Source: Bacteroidales bacterium UBA6207 (GTDB lineage: Bacteria; Bacteroidota; Bacteroidia; Bacteroidales; F082). Taken from it: DNA of 9,141 nucleotides. A program made the position numbers and the translations under genes. Shown here one piece after another: positions 4,618-9,141 of this stretch. The notes beneath the pieces were generated by a model, which was not told where the DNA came from, did no database searches, and worked only from the letters and a program-made list of their open reading frames with translations. Within the stretch, counting starts at the first letter, position 1; the number at the start of each line of letters is the position of its first letter. The stretch covers positions 1 through 9,141 of the forward strand of contig DISP01000079.1 of the NCBI GenBank assembly GCA_002421995.1. Direction: 5' to 3'.

Positions 4618-6927
4618 GTGGCAACTTAGATCTACAAGCATAAACCGGCCCGGTCCAACTGCACCTTTGCTTTCATATATCTTTTGATCAAGCAGGTTCT
4701 GTATTGTGAAGCCAAGGTCGAAATGTTTGAGAAAGGATTTTCTCAGCTTCAGATCAAGAGTGAAGGTAGCAGGGTATTGGTTACTTAAAACGAGGTCATC
4801 GTAGCTATTCTGGTCATTCACAAACATTTTGCCTGTATAGCGGGCAGTAAGTCCGGCGTCGAGAAAGCTGAGGCGTGCAAAAGCTCCTGCCGTGAAGGTA
4901 TGACGTGGCACATCAGCCAGCGTTTTTCCGGTGAGATCCACACCCGACACTGCCAGAGAAGCAGCATATCCGGTAATTTTCGATACAGTGAATGCATACG
5001 CTGCCGTCAGATTCAAAAAAGACAGCGGACTGCTGTTCACCGATCCTTCAAAACCATAGATATTTACCTCAGAGATGTTGGAGCGAATCATAACCGGTCT
5101 GTTCCCAAAGCCCATGTCAATACTGTCGCCGGTAGAAACGTAGTAAAGAAAGTCATGGCCGGCAGCATAAAATATGCTTGCAGCAATGTGAAGTATTTCT
5201 ATCGGACGGTAGTCAATCCCGGCTTCAAGATTGTCAATAGATTCGGGTTTGAGGTTGGGACGAGCCACTTTGAAACCGCCGCGCACCCTGCCCGAGCGGC
5301 ACAGATCATCGAGCACCGATGGTCTGAATCCCCTGCTGTAGCTTAAAAAGACCCTGAAGTTGTTGTGGGGTTTGTACTGTATTGAGAGGCGCGGACTCAT
5401 GGCACCCCAATGCTGTGCAGACAACCCACTGAATTGGTAGGACGACATAAATCTGGTTTCAGCCGAAGGCTGATGAATCACAAAAGCAGCATCATAGAAA
5501 AGGGCCTCATCGTAGCGTAAACCCGCTATTAATTGTAGTTTATCGTCAAAAAAGTGCAACTGGTCCTGGAAATAAAAGCCAAGGAAACGCATTTTGCCTT
5601 TGTTATCAACCTGATCAGTAGAGGTGTAATAAATGTCGGAGGCATCCACAGCTCCATGGCGTATGTCGAAACCTGCAGTGAGGCTGTGGCGACCCACATT
5701 GCGGCTCAATGCGGTGAGCAAACCAAGGTCTTCGCGCAAAGAACGTACATCGTACCATGTGTAGTCGTCTTTCTGCCATTCGCTCACCCTTTTGTAGTTT
5801 TCGTTGAGGTAAAACAGCGCTGCCGACCAGTTCCACTTTGCTTCCCTGCCGGCAAATGCTGCCCTGAAATGGTAGCTGTCGTGGTCGGTGGTATTGCCAT
5901 GCGGCTGATTGACTTTTTCACCGGTTTCGCGGCGGTCATCGAAAACACTTAGATCAAGATTTACCTCGAAGCGATCGCTTTTTTTGTAACCCCCTCTTAC
6001 TGCCATCATTTTTTCATCAAAGGCAGATTTCACAATGTAGGGATTGGCTTGTCTGTCGGCCCATGACTGGGTTATATACCCATCTGATGCCCTGGCAAAA
6101 GCACCTGCCGACCAAAACAGGCCTGAGTTGTGCTGGCGACCCGCATTCGCTTTGATACCACGGGTATTATAGGTGCCATACGACAAGCCAAGGTTAGCCT
6201 CAGTTTTGTGAGAAGGTTTCCGGCGAATTACATTGATCACACCTCCCATGGCATTGCCGCCATAAAGCGCTGAGCCCGGGCCTTTCAACAATTCCACCCG
6301 TTCAATATCGAGCATCGAGATAAGGTTCCAGTTTACCGATCCTCCGTCTGCCTTGTTGACCGGAATACCATCCACGAGCACAAGTGTTCGTGCCTGTTCG
6401 TTGCCACCAAGGCCACGCATGCTCACTGTTGACTTATGCGAAAAAAGGCCAAATGAGCGGCTCACTGTCACCCCTGGCAAAAGGGCAAGCACTTCGTCAA
6501 TGGATTGACTGACTGTGAGGCGCAATTTTTCCGGGCTGATCATTTCAATCCTTCCGGGGATATCACTTATACGGTTCTCGCTGCGCGTGGCTGTAACCAC
6601 CACTTCATCGAGTCCCTGCATTTTTTCTTTAAGGAGAATTGTCAACTTTTCTTGCTTCTGCCCCGGCCCGAGTTGCAAGGAAGCAATGTGTTCCTCAAAA
6701 CCGATTGCAGTCACGGTGATGGTTTGTAAACCAGGGTCAAGGCCGTCAATACTGAAAAAACCATTCAGGTCGGTGGCAGTCACCTTCGGACCAATGCGCA
6801 CATGTGCTCCTGCCACGGGCAGACGGCTACCATGTTCGAGCACCGTCCCTTCAGCTGTATGTTGTGCAATAAGGCTTGAAGCAAAACATCCAAGCAAGGT
6901 TAAGATAACCAAGGCTCTCCTTGTCAT
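4612..6927 (-). CDS. TonB-dependent outer-membrane receptor
   Basis: This 771-residue receptor has a signal peptide (1-21, LLGCFASSLIAQ) and a CarboxypepD_reg-like beta domain (about 24-100). A TonB-box-like DEVVVTATRSE (107-117) precedes a plug (about 120-236) with MRGLGGNEQARTLVLVDGIPV and IERVELLKGPGSALYGGNAMGGVINVI. A 22-strand-type barrel follows, with GFDIRHG, FYFQDQLHF, GLRYDEALFY, SYSRGFRPSVLDDLCRSGRV, RPNLKPESIDNLEAGIDYRP and IQNLLDQKIYE. It ends in Leu rather than the usual aromatic residue. The size fits a siderophore, heme, cobalamin or metal receptor, not a SusC-type glycan receptor. Its ATG overlaps the stop of the preceding lipoprotein gene (ATGA, 6924-6927), so translation is coupled. 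Operator site 2 ahead of the operon suggests ModE-family control. The substrate is unknown; molybdate, tungstate or a complex of them is an inference from context. Confidence 0.93.
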   Translation of the reverse strand: MTRRALVILTLLGCFASSLIAQHTAEGTVLEHGSRLPVAGAHVRIGPKVTATDLNGFFSIDGLDPGLQTITVTAIGFEEHIASLQLGPGQKQEKLTILLKEKMQGLDEVVVTATRSENRISDIPGRIEMISPEKLRLTVSQSIDEVLALLPGVTVSRSFGLFSHKSTVSMRGLGGNEQARTLVLVDGIPVNKADGGSVNWNLISMLDIERVELLKGPGSALYGGNAMGGVINVIRRKPSHKTEANLGLSYGTYNTRGIKANAGRQHNSGLFWSAGAFARASDGYITQSWADRQANPYIVKSAFDEKMMAVRGGYKKSDRFEVNLDLSVFDDRRETGEKVNQPHGNTTDHDSYHFRAAFAGREAKWNWSAALFYLNENYKRVSEWQKDDYTWYDVRSLREDLGLLTALSRNVGRHSLTAGFDIRHGAVDASDIYYTSTDQVDNKGKMRFLGFYFQDQLHFFDDKLQLIAGLRYDEALFYDAAFVIHQPSAETRFMSSYQFSGLSAQHWGAMSPRLSIQYKPHNNFRVFLSYSRGFRPSVLDDLCRSGRVRGGFKVARPNLKPESIDNLEAGIDYRPIEILHIAASIFYAAGHDFLYYVSTGDSIDMGFGNRPVMIRSNISEVNIYGFEGSVNSSPLSFLNLTAAYAFTVSKITGYAASLAVSGVDLTGKTLADVPRHTFTAGAFARLSFLDAGLTARYTGKMFVNDQNSYDDLVLSNQYPATFTLDLKLRKSFLKHFDLGFTIQNLLDQKIYESKGAVGPGRFMLVDLSCHL

Positions 6928-7823
6928 TGTTGAATTTTTATTTCCAATTCAATAGCACCGTCACTCAATTCATCGGCATGTTTTACCTTGATGAGGCCAT
7001 ATTTGCCCTCCTCGGTTCTGAAAGGAATCACACGATCAGCAAAGGCATACTTGCACAATCCGCTGACATTGCCAGGGTTAAAGGCAGTTACAAGGAGACT
7101 GTCGTTGACCGCAGCGTCAAAAGTTTCGGCACTGATGAGTTGATTGTCAGAGGTATAATAATCATACAGGGTAGAATTTCGCACAACCCAGCCGGCAATG
7201 GCAGGGTAGTGCCCCGTCACAGAGCTGCTGCCGGAATAAGCCGGGCAGCAAAGCGTAGGTGATATAATTCCACCCGTGGTATAAACAAAAGCCACGAGGT
7301 CAATTTCTGCTTCGTGACCCTGCACTTGCTCCTGTGTATATGATATGCCATTGTGAAGATCAAGGTAGTTTGGCAGGCTGCCATTGTGCTGCATACCCAA
7401 TACAACCGACTCAAAATGCAGCAATGAACCCCAGGCCGATCCTTCGCCAAGCAACACCTGAACCTGAGCCACAGCAGTGTCGCGATTGGCATTCATGACC
7501 ATAAAGGTCCAGTCTTCTTCTTCTGCCATACCCTTCACAGCCGTGAAGTCAATGTTGAGTCCGCCTTCATTAATATAAATGCCTTTGTCGAGCTCGGTGA
7601 TTACCTGATCGCCCAACTTTCTGCGAATCAACAGATTGGTTAACGTTGCTCCGCCTCCCGAAGCAGTGATGCCAAAGCTGAGTCTCCCTCCCGGGGGCAC
7701 CTTGCTGCCATTAACAGTATAGGAGCCCGTTTTCATTATAATAATGGGTTTCAGGGAAGGTTGTTCAGCTTTGCTACATCCCAGTATGATCAAAAGCAAA
7801 AGCCAGAAAAAAATCCGCTGCAT
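6924..7823 (-). CDS. Outer-membrane lipoprotein, Ig-like domain plus HmuY-like C-terminal domain
   Basis: From the ATG at 7823 the protein has 299 residues and a clear lipoprotein signal, MQRIFFWLLLLIILGC, with Cys16 as the lipidated residue. An in-frame ATG at 7865 would put 14 extra residues before it and is less likely. Residues 24-126 form a beta-rich Ig-like domain (SFGITASGGGATLTNLLI to DWTFMVMNANRDTA), common in Bacteroidota surface proteins. Residues 140-299 are homologous to nearly the whole upstream lipoprotein: LGMQHN, SYTQEQ, IDLVAF, then RVIPFRTEEGKYGLIKV at 264-280. A vicinal Cys192-Cys193 pair and Cys257 are unusual in this domain and could bind metal or form disulfides. The gene lies between lipoprotein 1 and the receptor, overlapping the receptor start by 4 bp, so it is probably the receptor's partner. 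I do not know a named family for it. Confidence 0.8.
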   Translation of the reverse strand: MQRIFFWLLLLIILGCSKAEQPSLKPIIIMKTGSYTVNGSKVPPGGRLSFGITASGGGATLTNLLIRRKLGDQVITELDKGIYINEGGLNIDFTAVKGMAEEEDWTFMVMNANRDTAVAQVQVLLGEGSAWGSLLHFESVVLGMQHNGSLPNYLDLHNGISYTQEQVQGHEAEIDLVAFVYTTGGIISPTLCCPAYSGSSSVTGHYPAIAGWVVRNSTLYDYYTSDNQLISAETFDAAVNDSLLVTAFNPGNVSGLCKYAFADRVIPFRTEEGKYGLIKVKHADELSDGAIELEIKIQQ

Positions 7824-7888
7824 TCTGTGGGTATTAGTGTGCGACTTTGCAAAACACATTCGCACGGTTTTCCAAAGCCTGAATATTC

Positions 7889-8464
7889 TTATTTCAGTTT
7901 GTACTCAAACGTTACAGCTCCTGTGGCACCCTGCACCACAGCAGTCACCTTGAGTAATCCGTAGGTGCCCGCAGCTGTTTTAAATGCATAAATATCATCT
8001 ACTTTCAGGTCCTTTTTCTTACGGTTGCCACTTGTTACAGTTTCATCATAATACCCTTGAATCACAGCATCACCGTCAACTAACTGGTCAAACTGGGCTG
8101 TGGTGATCTCAGTGGCAGGGTTTGTGAAATAGGTTTGATTTTTTGTGGTCCAGTTTTCAGGAGCCTGGTTTCCGGAAAAGATTCCTGTGATGCCTGTGCC
8201 CGGAGCTGCAATGGCGATATTGTTGCCACCTGCTTCTTCAAAAAAGCACAGAATATCCACTTTATCCTGATGTTCAGAGGCTTGTGCCATCGTATAAACT
8301 GTTTTTGTGCTAACAGAAAGGAATCCGCCGGCAGTTGTGTTGTCCTGAGCCCCCAGTGTGGCAATATTTTTCTTAGGGCTTTCGTCTTCGTCTTTTTTGC
8401 AGGAAACAAAGATAATGGCTGCCATCAGGAAGCAGCTCAGCAGTAGCAATGATTTTGTTTTCAT
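7889..8464 (-). CDS. Surface lipoprotein, HmuY-like beta domain
   Basis: From the ATG at 8464 the protein has 191 residues. Its lipoprotein signal ends in IIFVSC (Cys22), and CKKDEDE follows, matching the Lys-acidic surface-export signal described for Bacteroidota lipoproteins, so it is probably exposed outside the cell. An in-frame ATG at 8518 lies upstream of the likely transcription start and is rejected. Residues 36-191 form one domain: LGAQDN, VYTMAQASEHQDKVDILCFF, a GNNIAIAAPG segment, FDQLVDGDAV, and the C-terminal DDIYAFKTAAGTYGLLKV with VTFEYKLK. It is paralogous to residues 140-299 of the next gene. The C-terminal pattern recalls the end of HmuY, the heme-binding lipoprotein that works with receptor HmuR; this comparison is from memory. 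First gene of the lipoprotein-lipoprotein-receptor operon. Confidence 0.78.
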   Translation of the reverse strand: MKTKSLLLLSCFLMAAIIFVSCKKDEDESPKKNIATLGAQDNTTAGGFLSVSTKTVYTMAQASEHQDKVDILCFFEEAGGNNIAIAAPGTGITGIFSGNQAPENWTTKNQTYFTNPATEITTAQFDQLVDGDAVIQGYYDETVTSGNRKKKDLKVDDIYAFKTAAGTYGLLKVTAVVQGATGAVTFEYKLK

Positions 8465-8488
8465 ATTTTGAATGTGTGATTTGTTATC

Positions 8489-8511
8489 CGTTATGTAATT
8501 TTTGCATATCG
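8489..8511 (-). promoter_or_regulatory. Conserved 23-bp ModE-like operator, site 2
   Basis: On the minus strand this reads CGATA, 13 nt, TAACG, with 21 of 23 positions identical to site 1. The right arm, with TTACATAACG, is very close to the CTACATAACG half of the E. coli modA operator as I recall it. It sits directly after the -7 box, about at the transcription start, and 24 nt before the ATG at 8464; site 1 is 8 nt before its ATG. The placement suggests repression, or activation from within the leader. Confidence 0.65.
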
Positions 8512-8515
8512 GGTA

Positions 8516-8546
8516 CAAAGAAATGGAAATTTTACAAAACCGGCAA
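8516..8546 (-). promoter_or_regulatory. Promoter of the lipoprotein-receptor operon
   Basis: On the minus strand TTG (8546-8544) and TTTCTTTG (8523-8516; 7 of 8 to TAnnTTTG) are separated by 20 nt, a normal Bacteroidota spacing. Transcription would start inside the ModE-like operator. Confidence 0.45.
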
Positions 8547-8663
8547 TTTTTTATGTGAATAAAATAACACTAACTTTTGGGTTGAAAGGCATTGAGCGTG
8601 CAGTTTAATAAAAGGCTGTGAGCCATGGAACCTCAGCTTCGTCAAAGTAGCAGTATTGCGGTA

Positions 8664-8693
8664 TTTGTTTTATTGCGAATTTGATTACCTTTG
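8664..8693 (+). promoter_or_regulatory. Promoter of the DUF819-like gene
   Basis: TTTG (8664-8667), 18 nt, TACCTTTG (8686-8693): both elements match the Bacteroidota consensus TTTG / TAnnTTTG. The expected transcript start is about 10 nt before the ATG at 8711. It is the clearest promoter in the window. Confidence 0.7.
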
Positions 8694-8710
8694 CTGCTTA
8701 AGCTGCTGCT

Positions 8711-9141
8711 ATGGAACTAACAATCATCGCGCTTGCACTTTTTTATGTGCTAACCCCCATCCTGATCCTTCATCTGTGTCACAGTTTCCCGTTTGTCAAC
8801 AAGCTTGGGTCGGTTATCATTGCCTATCTGATTGGGCTACTGATTGGTAATATTGGAATTTTACCGGGTATGGGAAGTTTTCTGCATGAGTATATGCTGT
8901 TGCATCCCAAAGCTGACGGCAACGAGATAGCAGCATTGCTCTCATCGGGCGATATCACCAACAGTCAGTTTCTGGCTTTTAAAATCTACAAACTACGCGA
9001 TTTGCTCATGAGCATCACCATTTTGTTAGCCATTCCGCTTGTGTTGTTCTCGGCTGATGTGAAACAATGGGGCAAGATGGCCGGCAAGAATCTCATCGCA
9101 CTCCTCACGGGCATCTTCTCGGTGGTTGTGGTTGTGGTGGC
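8711..9141 (+). CDS. DUF819-family (YjcL-like) membrane protein, 5' part
   Basis: The frame is open from the ATG at 8711 to the window end, giving 143 residues of a protein usually near 400. Four hydrophobic segments are visible at about 4-22, 33-52, 96-115 and 128-143. The N-terminal pattern ALFYVLTPILILHLCHSFP, then KLGSVIIAYLIGLLIGNIG and later KLRDLLMSITILLAIPLVLF, fits DUF819 inner-membrane proteins as I know them. The family has a transporter-like fold but no firmly assigned substrate. The gene has its own strong promoter, is divergent from the lipoprotein operon, and shows no copy of the 23-bp operator in the plus-strand promoter itself, so it may be unrelated to the receptor locus. 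The 3' part lies outside the window. Confidence 0.75.
   Translation, partial: MELTIIALALFYVLTPILILHLCHSFPFVNKLGSVIIAYLIGLLIGNIGILPGMGSFLHEYMLLHPKADGNEIAALLSSGDITNSQFLAFKIYKLRDLLMSITILLAIPLVLFSADVKQWGKMAGKNLIALLTGIFSVVVVVV

Noticed and set aside
5554..5952. Plus-strand open frames opposite the TonB-dependent receptor.
   Set aside because: The receptor frame shows continuous family motifs through this region; the antisense frames show no domain or start context.
8656..8850. Short plus-strand frame overlapping the start of the DUF819-like gene.
   Set aside because: It begins upstream of the -7 box of the strong promoter and is out of frame with the membrane protein, which has clear hydrophobic segments.

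Overview
The window looks like chromosomal DNA of a member of the Bacteroidota. Evidence: several promoters fit the Bacteroidota form TAnnTTTG (TACTTTTG before the tRNA, TATTTTTG near 2334, TACCTTTG at 8686). Starts lack Shine-Dalgarno sequences, the tRNA has no encoded CCA, the TonB-dependent receptor carries an N-terminal CarboxypepD_reg-like domain, and one lipoprotein has a Cys-Lys-Lys-acidic N-terminus typical of surface lipoproteins in this phylum. Genus cannot be read from the sequence.

Layout. (1) 1-557: a minus-strand tRNA-Leu(CAA) with a terminator hairpin. Its 3' end and terminator are duplicated as a 53-bp direct repeat (1-53 and 441-493) that brackets one small GIY-YIG nuclease gene and a 12-bp inverted repeat, like the scar or minimal form of a tRNA-targeting element. 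(2) 725-2719, plus strand: a CDGSH iron-sulfur protein, the two subunits of a 3-oxoacid CoA-transferase (scoA, scoB), and a SufT/MIP18-like (DUF59) iron-sulfur assembly protein, probably with its own promoter. (3) 2768-8464: a compact accessory locus. It holds an exported protein with two tandem molybdopterin-oxidoreductase-like modules (minus), a ModE-type winged-helix regulator (plus), and a minus-strand operon of two paralogous lipoproteins followed by a TonB-dependent receptor. (4) 8711-end: the 5' part of a DUF819-like membrane protein with a strong promoter.

The main discovery candidate is region 3. The two minus-strand transcription units, about 4.6 kb apart, carry the same 23-bp element (3844-3866 and 8489-8511; 21 of 23 positions identical, including 17 in a row) at nearly the same distance from the start codon. 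It is palindromic, CGATA-N13-TATCG or CGATA-N13-TAACG, and resembles the E. coli ModE operator. The regulator between the units is a ModE DNA-binding domain without molybdate-binding domains. This suggests a ModE-family regulon containing a lipoprotein-TonB receptor uptake pair, laid out like HmuY-HmuR, plus an exported molybdopterin-fold protein. A possible role is acquisition of molybdate, tungstate, a cofactor or a metallophore across the outer membrane. Substrate and regulation are inferences.
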